The notes under the pieces are model-generated. The model was not told where the DNA came from, made no database searches, and saw only the letters and a list, made by a program, of their open reading frames with translations. Below are positions 1 through 14,137 of a stretch of 64,000 nucleotides of DNA, one piece after another. Both the position numbers and the translations under genes were made by a program. Source of the DNA: Megalonaias nervosa (Eukaryota > Mollusca > Bivalvia > Unionida > Unionidae); NCBI GenBank assembly GCA_016617855.1, contig JAECUM010093656.1, positions 62,001 through 126,000 of the forward strand. Direction: 5' to 3'. The stretch's first letter is position 1. The number at the start of each line of letters is the position of its first letter.

Positions 1-94
1 TTCATGGCTCCCAGAACAGTGTTATACTGAAGGAATACAGTGGTCTAATTTTAAGGCAGTATACTCTATGGCTTCAATGGACATAGTTATAATG

Positions 95-985
95 ACGGAG
101 TACTGTATATGTGACATGTACTTCATTGTAAGTTGGTCTCACCATTAGGCTGTATGTTTTTTGATTCCTATGGATGGTGTTATAATGAGTACTGTATATG
201 TGACATGTACTTCATTGTAAGTTGGTCTCACCATTAGGCTGTATGTTTTTTGATTCCTATGGATGGTGTTATAATGAGTACTGTATATGTGACATGTACT
301 TCATTGTAAGTTGGTCTCACCATTAGGCTGTATGTTTTTTGATTCCTATGGATGGTGTTATAATGAGTACTGTATATGTGACATGTACTTCATTGTAAGT
401 TGGTCTCACCATTAGGCTGTATGTTTTTTGATTCCTATGGATGGTGTTATAATGAGTACTGTATATGTGACATGTACTTCATTGTAAGTTGGTCTCACCA
501 TTAGGCTGTATGTTTTTTGATTCCTATGGATGGTGTTATAATGAGTACTGTATATGTGACATGTACTTCATTGTAAGTTGGTCTCACCATTAGGCTGTAT
601 GTTTTTTGATTCCTATGGATGGTGTTATAACGAGTACTGTATATGTGACATGTACTTCATTGTAAGTTGGTCTCACCATTAGGCTGTATGTGTTTTGATT
701 CCTATGGATGGTGTTATAATGAGTACTGTATATGTGACATGTACTTCATTGTAAGTTGGTCTCACCATTAGGTTATATGTTTTTTGATTCCTATGGATGG
801 TGTTATAATAAGTACTGTATATGTGACGTGTACTTCATTGTAAGTTGGTCTCACCATTAGGTTGTATGTTTTTTGATTCCTATGGATTGTGTTATAATGA
901 GTACTGTATATGTGACATGTACTTCACTGTAAGTTGGTCTCACCATTAGGTTGTACACTTGTGTTATAATGAGTACAGTATGAAC
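95..985. repeat. 89-bp tandem array, about 10 copies
   Basis: The period is exactly 89 bp (TGACATGTAC recurs at 112, 201 and 290). The first six or seven units are almost identical and the right-hand ones diverge, which suggests recent homogenisation from the left. Each unit carries CATTGTAAGTTGG on the plus strand. It lies downstream of the penultimate WDR60 exon, presumably in its last intron. Confidence 0.95.
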
Positions 986-1234
986 TGAACACATCATGCA
1001 ACATCCTCTACTAATAATGAGCAGATAATTTAAAATCAGTGCAACATAAAACATGTTAATAAGCTGCACATTTGTTGGCAGTTTTACCATTTAACACACG
1101 ATTGAAATCAGTCCTATAAGCAGCAGGGATATACCTTAATCCAAGATACCAAATGTCAGAGATTAATATAAAAGAATACATCACTGACTTGCATTTTGAC
1201 ACTGAAAACTCAAAGATTAAATTTAAAATCTTAC

Positions 1235-1307
1235 CAACTGAGGAAGTCGCCCTGGAATTCCAAGTCCAGTGGCTTTATGATCTGTGGAACATGCAACATT
1301 CACCACC
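1235..1307 (-). CDS. DYNC2I1: WDR60 exon: penultimate segment ([16 protein letters not shown])
   Basis: 73 nt, phase 2 to 0, acceptor ATGTTTGTAG, donor GTAAGA. It encodes [20 protein letters not shown] and then RLPQL. It follows the last blade where vertebrates have [21 protein letters not shown]. Sequence identity to the family is low here, but phase, splice sites and a charged-loop-then-Gly pattern fit. The remaining C-terminal exon is not found between 1 and 1234, so it probably lies outside the window. Confidence 0.75.
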
Positions 1308-4300
1308 CTACAAACATAAACTGAAATGTCAGCATATAGCATGGTATTAAAAAAACAAAAATACAGTAACCTCCCGATATCACATAATTTGAAAAATCAC
1401 CATATAGCACCTTATTTAAAAAAAATACTGTAAACTCCCAATAAAACACTGTATCCTAACCTCATCATAAATGATGATTTTAAATACACAAGAAAATGAG
1501 AAGGGTGGTGTGATGTGAATTCTAGAATGATTTGTGTTATTCATGTTCCTACTACTGCTAGACCAAACAGACTTAGTCTACAAAAGTAAAAAAATGTTTA
1601 ATAGTTGGAAAAATTGCTTTATTGGAATGAAAATCTAATCAGGTCATGTACATATGGATATAAATATTCAAGCAGAATTTCATTTGTCTACACTGAGTGG
1701 TGTTCGAATAAACTTGCTAACAAACTTCTCTGGATGAACAGAGGGATGCAGGGAAAGACAAAACCAAATTAGGATGTCCCTGCTGCAAGCAGTGAGGATG
1801 TAATGTGGAACACTGATTTTGTCAGCTTGTACTATTATTGTGCTCAAAGATTTCTTATGATCTGCATAATTAGGAAAACCAAAGAGACACCTACAGTGTG
1901 TTTATAAATGGTACCACCTTAAAAAACAAACCCCGTTCTCATTAGTTCAAAGCTCTAAATTCCAAGAAAGAGTTCCCTTCACAAGTCCGCAATTTATGAC
2001 TGACACAAGAACTGTTTTAAATTTCAAATGATACCTACCTTTCTTTGGACACTCTCTCGATATGTTTTGGTGCTGCGTCCCCCTCAAGGAGATCAAATAT
2101 GTACATATTTGATGAGTCGTCAAAAACAAAAAACAAACATGGACGGCTTCTAGACCACATCACTGACAAAATAGGTCTCCCTTGGGTAACACTTGACCAG
2201 GTCATTATCGGGTTCTCTATAAAATAAAACAGTCCCCATAAAACTGGAAATGTGTGCATTCAGTACAGATATCCCCACAAGTGTGATACGGTATTCCAAC
2301 AAGGGCCATAACTCCTTAAATCTCAGAAAATTGTGAAAATCAATTTTACAATGTATCAAATATATGGAGTTATGTGACATTTAGTCAAATGGAAATTGTC
2401 AAAACAATGACATAATAAAAACTTTGGTATTACTCTATCTACAAAATTTTTATTGATGGGGTATGATCTTCAAAATTTATATTGATAGGGTACCAATATT
2501 TGTGTATTTTGACGATCCTTTTATCCGGAATGACACATTTAAATACCAACTTATGCAACTCAAAGTGCAACAGCATCTGACAAAATGATCTAAACACCAA
2601 CAAAAACAGAAACCAATCTCAATCGAAAGGTAGGCACAAATCACGGAACTACAAAATATAGGTCACTTTCACCTGGTTGTCACTAATAGCTGCAGAAATA
2701 ATGATTCAGTCAGACACCAGATTATGTGACTCCATAGGCAATAGTGCCTGAGAAAATGAGCTAAATGCAAAGTTGAACAAAAATCACTGGACTGTGAAGT
2801 ACAGTACATAGTGACCTAATTTTTACTGAATGGTATGGCACTACACATAAGACATCAAAATTAGCAGCTCGTGTGACTTTACAACAGTCTGAAAGCATGA
2901 ACCAAACCTGAATCTTAAGCTAGAAAAAGTACACTAAATGTAGCGGTTAACCAATATCATTAAAAATGAAATATAGGTAACAGGGACCTAGTTTTCACTG
3001 AGGGCTGTAATACTTGTGATAAAATTACATACCAAGTTATATGACTCCATAGGCAATAATGACTAAGAAAATGCACACAATGCAAAGGTTACTAAACCAA
3101 AATTACTGGACTATAAAATGGATGTAACAGTGACCAAATTTTCACTAATAGTTTCTGAGAAAAAGTCCAAATCACTGGACCATAAAATATAGGTCATATT
3201 AACCTAGTTTTCATGAATGATACAAATACATACCAAGTGATTCAAAAGGCAATTGTGCCAAAGAAAATGAGCTAAACACAAACTTTAATCAAAATAATGG
3301 GCTGTGAAATATAGGTAATACTGACCTAATAGTCAACGATGGATATAGTGCTCACGATGCAATTACATGTATAGCTATGCAACTCCATAGGCAACAGTTT
3401 CTGACAAGGTGACCAAAACTCGACACTTAACTTGAGAGTTTATGCCAGACGGTGAGATATCAATCCACAAGTCAAAACTGCTGTACAATCCAGCCAAAAA
3501 GCCAGTACTGCCTTGCAATCCAGCCAACAAGACGGTACTGCTTTGCAATCCAGCCAACAAGCCAGACCTGCTTTGCAGTCCAGCCAACAAGCCAGTACTG
3601 CTTTGCAATCCAGCCAACAAGCCAGACCTGCTTTGCAATCCTGACAATAAGCCAGGACTTTGCAATCCTGACAATAAGCCAGGACTTTGCAATCCAGACA
3701 ATAAGACAGTACTGCTTTGCAATTCATCCAACAAGCCAGTATTGCTTTGCAATCCAGCCAACAAGGTTGGCCTGATTTGCAATCCAGACAATAAGCCAGT
3801 ACTTTGCAATCCAGCCAACAAGCCAGTACTTTGCAATCCAGCCAACAAGCCAGTACTTTGCAATGCAGCCAACAAGACAGTACAGCTTTGCAATCCAACC
3901 AACGAGCTCATACTTTGCAATCCAGCCAACAAGACAGTACTGCTTTGCAATCCAACCAATGAGCCCATTATTTGCAATCCAGCCAACAAGACAGTACTGC
4001 TTTGCAATCCATTCAAAAAGCCAGTACTGCTTTGCAATCCAACCAACAAGACAGTACTGCTTTGCAATCCAGACAATAAGCCAGTAGTTTGCAATCCAGT
4101 CAAAATGCCAGACCTGCTTTGCAATCCAGACAATAAGCCAGTACTTTGCAATACAGTCAACAAGCCAGACCTGCTTTGCAATCCAGCCAACAAGACAGTA
4201 CTGCTTTACAATCCAGTCAAAAAGCCAGATCCACTTTGTGTTCCAGCCAATTAGCCAAAATAATTTATGGGAGAATTATCAAGTAATGGTATTACCTTAA

Positions 4301-7300
4301 AAGAGAAGATGAAATTGTGCAGTCTTGAAAATGATTATAAATACTATTTTTTTGTAATAAATAGAAAAGTTGAAATTGTCGGGTCTTGACAGTGATTAAT
4401 TCTGTTTTGTATTGAGAGGTTGAGATTTTATTTATGGTGAGTAGAATTAAAGACTAAACATTTTATTATTGTCAATTTAATGTCAATAACATCACCAAAT
4501 TTGTGATCATGGAAGTAGGGAACATTTTTAAAGGGTCTAACATTTGTGTTTCACTCATAAACCACTGATGGAATTCTGAATACAAACTGTCATCATATTT
4601 ATTGTATTTAAATATTACCAAAAGAAAAAAAATGTAACTGGAATTCATGAATAATTATGCCACGCATAGCACAATTTCAGTCTAAGATAATCAATTGTCA
4701 ATCATTACTCTTGTATGCAACAATTTACAATATGCATATATGGACAAGTCATTTATGCATATATTGACAAGTCATTTATGCATCTATGGACAAGTCATTT
4801 ATGCATATATTGATGAGTCATTTATGCATATATGGATGAGCCATTGATGCATATATGGACAAGTCATTTATGCATCTATGGACAAGTCATTTATGCCTCT
4901 ATGGACAAGTTATTTATGCATATATGGACAACTCATTTATGCATAAATGGATAAGTCAGTTATGCATATATGGATGAGACATTTATGCATATATTATTCC
5001 ATTTTTTAGGAATGAAATGGATTTTCTGCAATATGATTGGATGTGAAGGGTCACGTGATACTAATCTGGAATTTTTTACACATCGATAAATTCTGGGACT
5101 ACTTTCGGTTTACAATATAAATAAACATTGCAGACACATCATTCTGAAACGATTGTTTCATCTCTTAAATTTTTAATTCAGCAAATAAATATAACTAATA
5201 CCCTTTTTATACTTTTCCCAATATTCTTTGATTGAAATGCATAGTTTACTATACAATTTAGCATTCGTCTGCTACATAGTTGAGCAAAATGGCCGATTAC
5301 TGTGATTTTTCACTGCAATTATCTGTGGATTTTTTTTAACAATTAGATGAGAAGGAGTTAAATGAAATAATAGCAGCGATTGAAGCAGATGGAGATGGAT
5401 TTGATGATATTGCGATGGATGTTACAAGCGCTGAAAATGAAACAGAACATAGATTGATAAATTTCCTCACAAATCACCCCATGACCTCCATCACCCTAGC
5501 CATACACAACAACAACAATAACAGTGTGGGAACTGGGACAGTCAATTTTGAGGCACCTGAGGGATATAAACCAAGATTCAAGAAATTATCTGAGGAGGAC
5601 TTAAAAGCTATTGAAATAAATCAATACTCAGAGGCTACTAAACGAAACACAAAATGGGGCATTGGGGTTTTCAATGGTAAATTTTAAATTTTTTAAAATT
5701 AATTTTGTTTATTTATTTACAAACGTGTGTGGGTGTTGGTGGCATAGTGTGAATATGACCACTTACACAAAAATAAAAATAAAATATTTATCAGACCATT
5801 ATTCAAAGACTGAATGAAATTTTTAAATGGTAAAACTACAAGAAAAAAGATAATCAGATTATTCGCATGAAATATCTTTGATAGAAAGATCTTGAACATA
5901 TATATTGACATAGTACATACTATGTTGACATGACAATTTAATGATATCTCCAAAATGTGACTTAACACCATTGAAAAATGTATATAATAATCCATAAAGT
6001 GATGGTTTTGCTCAGTTAAATTATTTTGGATGTGTAGTCATTAATTTCAATGAAAAAAAATTACATAACTTTTTGCGTTGCTATTCTTCTTCTGAAGATA
6101 TAATCTTCTGTACAAATTTCAAAGACTTTAAATGTTGAAGGATATAATTACTAATATCACCATATTACATACATGAATCCCAAACATAAGTATACAATAT
6201 ATGTACAAATTGCAGGAAAGGTTGTATCTATGTGGATTTCAAATTGATTTTGCCAAGTGTAAGAACTGTAGTGCTATGAATAATTTTCTATTTACGTACA
6301 GCTTGGTGCATTAAAATTATTGGATACAAACTTGACTTAAACACAATCAGTCCAGACGAGCTGTGTGGCCACTTAAGAAGGTTCTACGCTGAGGCCCAAC
6401 CAAAATTTTTATCAAGGGGCACAAGAATGCCAGCCAATCAGGCACAAGAATATCACAAGAATTCCTTGAAAAATGTTCATGCTGCCATAAACAGATACTT
6501 GAAGGACAATGGAAAAGATATTGACATTGTCAAAGAGAAAGAATTCAAAGATGTTAATTCGATGTTAAATGCAAAACTGAAATTGAATTTAAAATCAGGT
6601 ATTTCAAGGCCAACCCAGCACTACCAAGTAATTTCACTGGAAGAATTAGGAAAAATCAATGCGTATCTTCAAAAATTTGACCCTGTTGCTCTTCGATTCA
6701 AATATGGTATCTGCTGGCTATTCATTTTGTGACTAGAGGTATAGAATTTCACCATCAACTGAGCCTAACTTCCTTAAAATTTGAAAATGATGAATCTGGC
6801 ATGGAGTACATTACTCTAAATCATGAAACACTTCAAAAAAAACACCAAGGTGGTGTTGATGAGAAGCTTGAAGAAACATTAGACAAAAGAATGTATGCAA
6901 CTGGCACCAACACTTGCCCAGTGAAATCTGTAAAAATTTTCCTTCAGAAATGTGACAAAGCAGCAAAGGTCTTATTTACGCAATGCAGTAAAGAATCGCT
7001 AAGATCTCCTGAATTGGCTGACAAATGGTATACTTATGAACCGGTGAAACCAAAGCAATTCTCCTCATTCATGCCAGACATATGCAAGAATGCTGGAGTG
7101 CAACGCTACACTGGTCACTCACTCCGTACAACAGCAATTCAAGCTATGAGTGATGCTGGGTTTGAAACCAGAAATATTTTGTTTATGATAGACCACAAAC
7201 GTGAGGAGTCTCTAAAAACTTACAGTCGAAGACCTAGCACTGAACAAAAACAACTACTTAGTTCACTTTTGGAAAATATGGCAAATGGTGGTCAAGCTCT

Positions 7301-10300
7301 GTCTGTATCAGACCCTAACACCAACCCACCTTTCACTTCAGATCAAAGTCAGCAACGATTGATAAACTCTCCAATCCAAAGTTCGAACACTCTAATTGCA
7401 CAGTCCTTCCAGCACTCCAATACTCAACTATGCAACCAAACAAAACATATGGCCAGTTTTGCTAGCAACTATACATTTAACAACTGCACATTTAATTTCA
7501 CATTAGATAACTAAAAGGGTCTTGTTAAGTATTAATGCTCTTGAAAATGATATAAAATGTTATTCCTGCATAAAATGTATTTAATTTTGACCTTTATTTT
7601 GGTAAGGGATAACATCATCTTGTTCATATTTCCATGTTGTTCATTGATAAAATTCACAATGATTTAAGGTTTGCTTGGGAATTTCATTTAGCACACTTTC
7701 TATCCCCAACAGTTTGTTATTATGCAAGGTCATTGTCATCTAACATTGCAGATAGGACTAAAATTATACAAGAATATTGTTATTGTTTTTATATAAAAAG
7801 AAATATGCTGACACTTAGGGTAGCCATTGCCTAAGATGTAAAGTATGAAGTTTATTAAAAAACGTAACTGTGACAGTAATCACATTTCATTTCACATTAG
7901 ATCACTGAACTGGCCTTGTTAAGTATTAACGCTGTTGAGAATGACATAAAATGTTATTCCTGTATAAAATTTATTTCATTGTTACCTTTATTTTAGCAAG
8001 GGATAGCATCATCTTGTTCATATTTCCATGTTGTTCATTGATAAAATCCATAACGATTTCAGGTTTTATTGGAAATTTAATTTAGCACACTTGTTCAATC
8101 CGTATCAGCTGTTATTATATAAGGTCATGGTCATCTGACGTAGCAGATGGGACTGACTAAAATTGAACAAGAATGTTGTAAATAAACGAAATGTGTTCAA
8201 ACCATGGGTAGCCATTGTCTAAGATGTAAAGTATGAAGTTTCTGAATAAACGTAACTGTGACAGCAGTCAATCTATTCTTGTCATTATGTACAGGTTATG
8301 TATTATGGGGCGATGTGAAGCGGCGAATGAAAGGAAACTACGTGCTACTTCAATTCAAATGCATTGTTGATGGAAAACGTTCATTTGACGATAGAAAGGA
8401 TGAAATTGGAATTATAAGGATTAAATGATCATGGTTGGGTATTTATCGACGTGTAAATTTTACCTAATCATTCACAAAGTTAACATAAAGTCCTTTGGAC
8501 TTTATTTACTTTGTGAGTGATTAGGTAAAATTTACACATCGATAAATACCCAACCATGACGATTTAATCCTATAATGGACGAGTCATTTATATATGTTTA
8601 AGGGCTGAATGAGGCATGTACACCAGTTACTGTAAAAGGAGCATACTACTTGTACAGGGAGTAGTATGCTGAGTGAGTCCCAATGTCTAAGGATAAACAT
8701 TATGGGATTTTGTGTGAATAAAAAAAAAATAAATCAAACTTGACCTAGGTGTATTCAATGCAAAGTGTCATATCAAATTTGGTTTCAGCAGATTATGTCC
8801 TTCGTAAGTTATTAAGCAAAATTAAATTTCATGATGAATGGGACAGAAAGGCATGGGTAACACTGTATGTCCATGCCCTGATGTATCAAGCTTTAAGAAA
8901 TACTGCAAAAATACTGCTGTCATAATACTGTACTTTATCATCATTGATATATTTAGATATTTTTTGGTATATATTTAATCTGTATATAAAACCCATTTGC
9001 TGAAGATAAGAAAATGTTGAATATATATTGCCATGTGATTTTAAAAAAGAATCTTGTACATACAGAAAACTACATACATGTTTTATTCCAAGTTGGCACA
9101 ACAAGTCTGATATGGTGTACAGACAAATTATAGTTATTAGGCCAAAATGTATTCATCAGTCATGTTAAACATGTTCTTTCCCCTGTCCCAGAATAAAACA
9201 CAAATGTATTCATCAGTCATGTCAAACACGTTCTTTCCCCTGTCCCAGAATAAAACACAAATGCATTCATCAGTCATGTCAAACATGTTCTTTCCCCTGT
9301 CCCAGTTTTATTTTTATTAATACCCACATCACAGCCTAAATTATACTAAGCCTAAAGTGAATCAAATTCAAAAGAAAAGGTGGGAATTTATAAAAGTCTG
9401 ATTCAGTGCATCTAAGAATACTGATATGTGATCATCAGAGAAGACACCTAAATAGTTCCAAACTGTGTGTGTGATATGAAAATATGAATCAAACATCTGT
9501 ATTGAAAACCATAACAGCTTTATAAGATTACATGGTCACAAATAATTGTTAAACAATGCTGAAACTTTATAAATTTAGAGATACCAAAATTGCAGCAATC
9601 ATGCAAATAAATGCTGTAAATATATGAATAATGATGTTTTGACATTTAATTCTCATTATGAAATAATATTCAACAGTTACCATAATAACAAATGAAATAA
9701 TATTCAAGGGTTACTGTAATACTCAAGGGTTACCATATTACAAAACGATTAGGTTTATTGTATACTGTGTATTTACTAATGTCAAAACTTATGAACTTCA
9801 TCTAAAACCACTTACCTGACTTTGTATGGTATAACGAAAATGATCCATCTTTGTAACCAGCCTATAAATAGAAAAGTCCACATTATATCGTACACAAATC
9901 TTTACAACCAGTCTATTAATGAGAAAAGTCAACATTATGTCAACACCACATCATACACAAATCTTTACAACCAGTCTATTAATGAGAAATGTCAACATTG
10001 TCATACATAAATCTTTGTACAGTCTATCAAAATGAGAAATGTCAACTTTATGTCATACACTGATCATTGAAACCAGTCCATTAATGAAAAGTGTCAACAC
10101 CACTTCATAAACAAATCTTTATAACCAGTCCATTAATGAGAAATGTTAACACTATATCATACACATATATTACTGTTCATTAAACATGACATCACACAAT
10201 GCAAACAGTTCACTCATAACTGTATTACTCAATTTGCATCCCACACAGTGCAAACAGTTCTATAACTGTATTACTCAATTTGCATCCCACACAGTGCAAA

Positions 10301-13300
10301 CAGTTCACTCTATAACTGTATTACTCAATTTGCATCCCCCACAGTGCAACCAGTTCAACATATAACTATTATTCAACTCGCATCCCACACAGTGCAAACA
10401 TTTTACTGTATAACAGTATTATTTAACTCGCATCCCACACAGTGCAAACATTTCACTATATAAATGTATTAATCAACTTGCAACCCACACAGTGCAAACA
10501 TTTGACTGTATAAATGTATTATTCATCTTAAATAATACACACTGCAAACATTTCACTGTATAACGGTGCTATTAAACTTAACACACACTGCAAACATTTC
10601 ACTGTATAATGGTATTATTCAACTCACATCCCACACACTGCAAACAGTTCACTGTGTAATGGTATTATTCATCTTAAATAACACACACTGCAAACATTTC
10701 ACTGCATAATGGTATTATTCAACTCGCATCTTACACACTGCAAACATTTCACTGTATAATGGTATTATTCAACTCACATCCCACACACTGCAAACAGTTC
10801 ACTGTATAATGGTAGTATTCAACTCACATCCCATGCACTGCAAACATTTCACTGTGTAACGGTATTATTAAACTTGCATACCACACATTGCAAACAGTTC
10901 ACTGTATAACAGTGTTATTCACCTTGTGAGGTGAATAATACTATAATAAAGTGAACTATCTGCAGCATGTTGAATAACACTGTTATACAGTGAACTGTTT
11001 GCAGTGTGTATATAATCTGAGTTAAATAACTGTTATACAGTAAACAGTTTGCAGTGATTTGGTGTAATGTGAGTTGAATAATACTTTTGTACAGTGAACT
11101 GTTTGCAGTGTGTGGTATAATGTAAGTTGAATAATACTCTTATACAGTGAACTGTTTGCAGTGTGGTATAATGTGAGTTGAATAATACTTTTGTACAGTG
11201 AACTGTTTGCAGTGTGGTATAATGTGAGTTGAATAACACTTTTGTAAAGTGAATTGTTTACAGTATGTGGTATAATGCGAGTTGAATTAAAACTCTTATA
11301 CAGTGAACTGTTTGCAGTGTGTGGTATAATGTGAGTTGAATAATACTCTTGTACAGTGAACTGTGCAGTGTGTGGTATGTGAGTTGAATAATACTCTTGT
11401 ACAGTGAACTGTTTGCAGTGTGTGGTGTGAGTTGAATAATGTTTTTGTACAGCAAAATGTTTGCAATGTGTCATATAAAGAGTTGAATAATACTGTTCTA
11501 CAGTGAACTGTTTGCAGTGTGTGGTGTGGGTTGAATAAAATTTATGTAATGTGAACTGTTTGCTCTGTGTGGTGTGAGTTGAGTAATACTTTGTACAGTG
11601 AACTGTTTGTGGTGTGTGGTGTGAGTTGAATAAAATTTATGTAATGTGAACTGTTTGCTCTGTGTGGTGTGAGTTGAATAATACTATGTACAGTGAACTG
11701 TTTGTGGTGTGTGGTACAATGTGAGTTGAACAATATTTTTGTACAGTGAACTGTTTGTGGTGTGTGTTATAATATGAGTTGAATAATACTATGTACAGTG
11801 AACTGTTACAGGTAATGGTAGTTGTAATGTTGAGAAAATTCAACCAGAGCTAGTAGTAATATGTGTATCACAATGGGTCCCATTCTTTAAAATTTGTTCA
11901 ATATGGCCTTAAACAGAACTTGTGTTGCAAAACCTTTGCTTGGAGAAGAGAGGCAATTAGGGGACATAACTCATTTAAATGATAGCATGAAATACTGGAA
12001 ATCCAATTTGTTCAAGTGCTCATCAATAAAAAGGTGCATAACTTTGAAGAAAGTGTGATATTCCTTAGTTCAAACTTTAGGGATATTAGGACAATTGTCC
12101 TCTGCCATTGTCTAAGGGGGCAACGTCTGATTTTGATTGGTAAGTATTTCAAATAATTCATTTTTTAAATAAGAACAACATGCTTTTTAAAAAGCAACAT
12201 CACACTATGTTCTTCATAATACTGAAGGTAAATAAATCAACATTAAAACCTCTTTCTTCATCTGCGGCAAATTGTTATGTGACATCATCTGCACTTTCCT
12301 ATTCAATGCAAGGGACTATCCACCATTTACTAGCAATATAGAGCAAAATTAGATATTTATGATGGCTTACCTGTGGAAGATACATATATACTATACGGAA
12401 GTCAAACAGTTTCTCCAATTTTCATACTGATTTAAAGTTAAGGTGCTTTACTTCTTGTGCCAGTAAGCATGCTGTGGTCAATAGTCACTGCTGACTGACA
12501 TGTTCTTTTACTTATACACAAGTTTGTGCCAGCCAATATCCTGTGGTCAATAATCACTTGTGACCTATTCTTACACTTTTACAAAGAGTTAGTGCCAGCC
12601 ATTATGCTTTGGTCAGTACTCACTGATGACATGTTCTTACAATTATTCAGAGGGTTTAAATAGGAACCAGAATCATTTTTATAATTTGAATGTCTAATGA
12701 TATGCAAATGATAATCATTTCATGTATATATATTTTGTGTGAAAATGTTAACATTGAAACTTCTTCATTCTGCTGCCTTTTTTCCTGATAGAGATACAAT
12801 TTTGACTTGAACATTCTTTCCATGGTCACTGACAGCCATGACATATGTACTGTTTGCTTTATCACCACTCAAATTTCTTTCCAAATTTATTTTGTCTGCT
12901 GGCATGAATAGTGTAACCAGTCTTAACAAAACCATCAGTTTCTGCACTCATCATCCAAGGTAAAGAGGTGAATTCACAGCCAGGAATATGATGGGCAAGG
13001 AAGACAAGTTAACATGGATGACAACACTTCTAAATGAGACTTAACACATGCAAGGGAGACAAGTTTTCAAGGAAGATAACACATCTAAATGAAACTTAAC
13101 AGAAAACAAGTGAGACAAGTTATCAAAGACGACAACACATCTAAATGAGACTTAATACATACAAGGAAGACAAGTTATCAAGGACAATAACACATCTAAA
13201 TGAGACTTAACACAAAACAAGTGAGACAAGTTATCAAGTACGATAACAGTTAAACACATCTAAATGAGACTTAACACATACAAGGGAGATAAGTTATCAT

Positions 13301-14096
13301 GGACCATAATTCTTCTAAATGAGACAACTCATACAAGACACATGTAAATCTGAGGAAATATTCATACAAAATTTTATGGATCATTTTGAATGGTTTCTGA
13401 GCTATGCCAGTTACTGCAACATCTCAAATGAATGTGAAATTGTCAGTGTCCATAACTCTATCCAAAAGGGTGCTGATGAGACAAAATACATATCCGCAAT
13501 ACATGTTTAGAAACACTGTGCACATCAAATGACATCAGAATATGTCAAAAGACTTTGAAGTTTTGCTGGTTACAAGAATCTGTTTTAATGGGAGACATAA
13601 TACTCATGAAAAAAGGGCAGTAACTCCAACAAAACTGATCCTGAAAAAATAAAACCTTTAAAAAGTTCAGAATACATTATGTAAAAAGGTTGCAAAGCTA
13701 TGCTGGTTAAAAAAAAGCAGATTATTATTATTATTACCATCTCTTGCTAAACTTACCAAGAAGCAAGGTTTCTCAAATGGTGAAAAGTCAATACATGTGA
13801 CATCCAATGGTGTCTCTGAAATGAAAATGATGCAATAAAGTAGTGAAGACGGATCTCATTTCTTTCAAAGTCATCATTTACTTTAGCTATCTGACATGCA
13901 ACTGACAATATTTCTCATCCATTAGGTTACTTACAATAAATGATTAAGTACTGGATACAAAGACAGCAATAAAGAAAAAAACGTGTTAGACAACCAGATG
14001 GTCTGATTTTACCTGGACTACCTAAACATTTTTTGAAAGACTATAATTTTAACTGGATCAAGTAATAAAATTGTAAGAATATTACAGTGTAACTGG

Positions 14097-14137
<41 letters not shown>

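Noticed and set aside
1153..1350. 65-codon plus-strand reading frame
   Set aside because: It is the antisense shadow of the minus-strand WDR60 exon at 1235-1307, whose splice sites and phase fit.
3375..4254. Cysteine/asparagine/proline-rich repeat protein on either strand
   Set aside because: The 30/27-bp array is open on both strands over the same span; no signal peptide, start context or splicing supports one of them.
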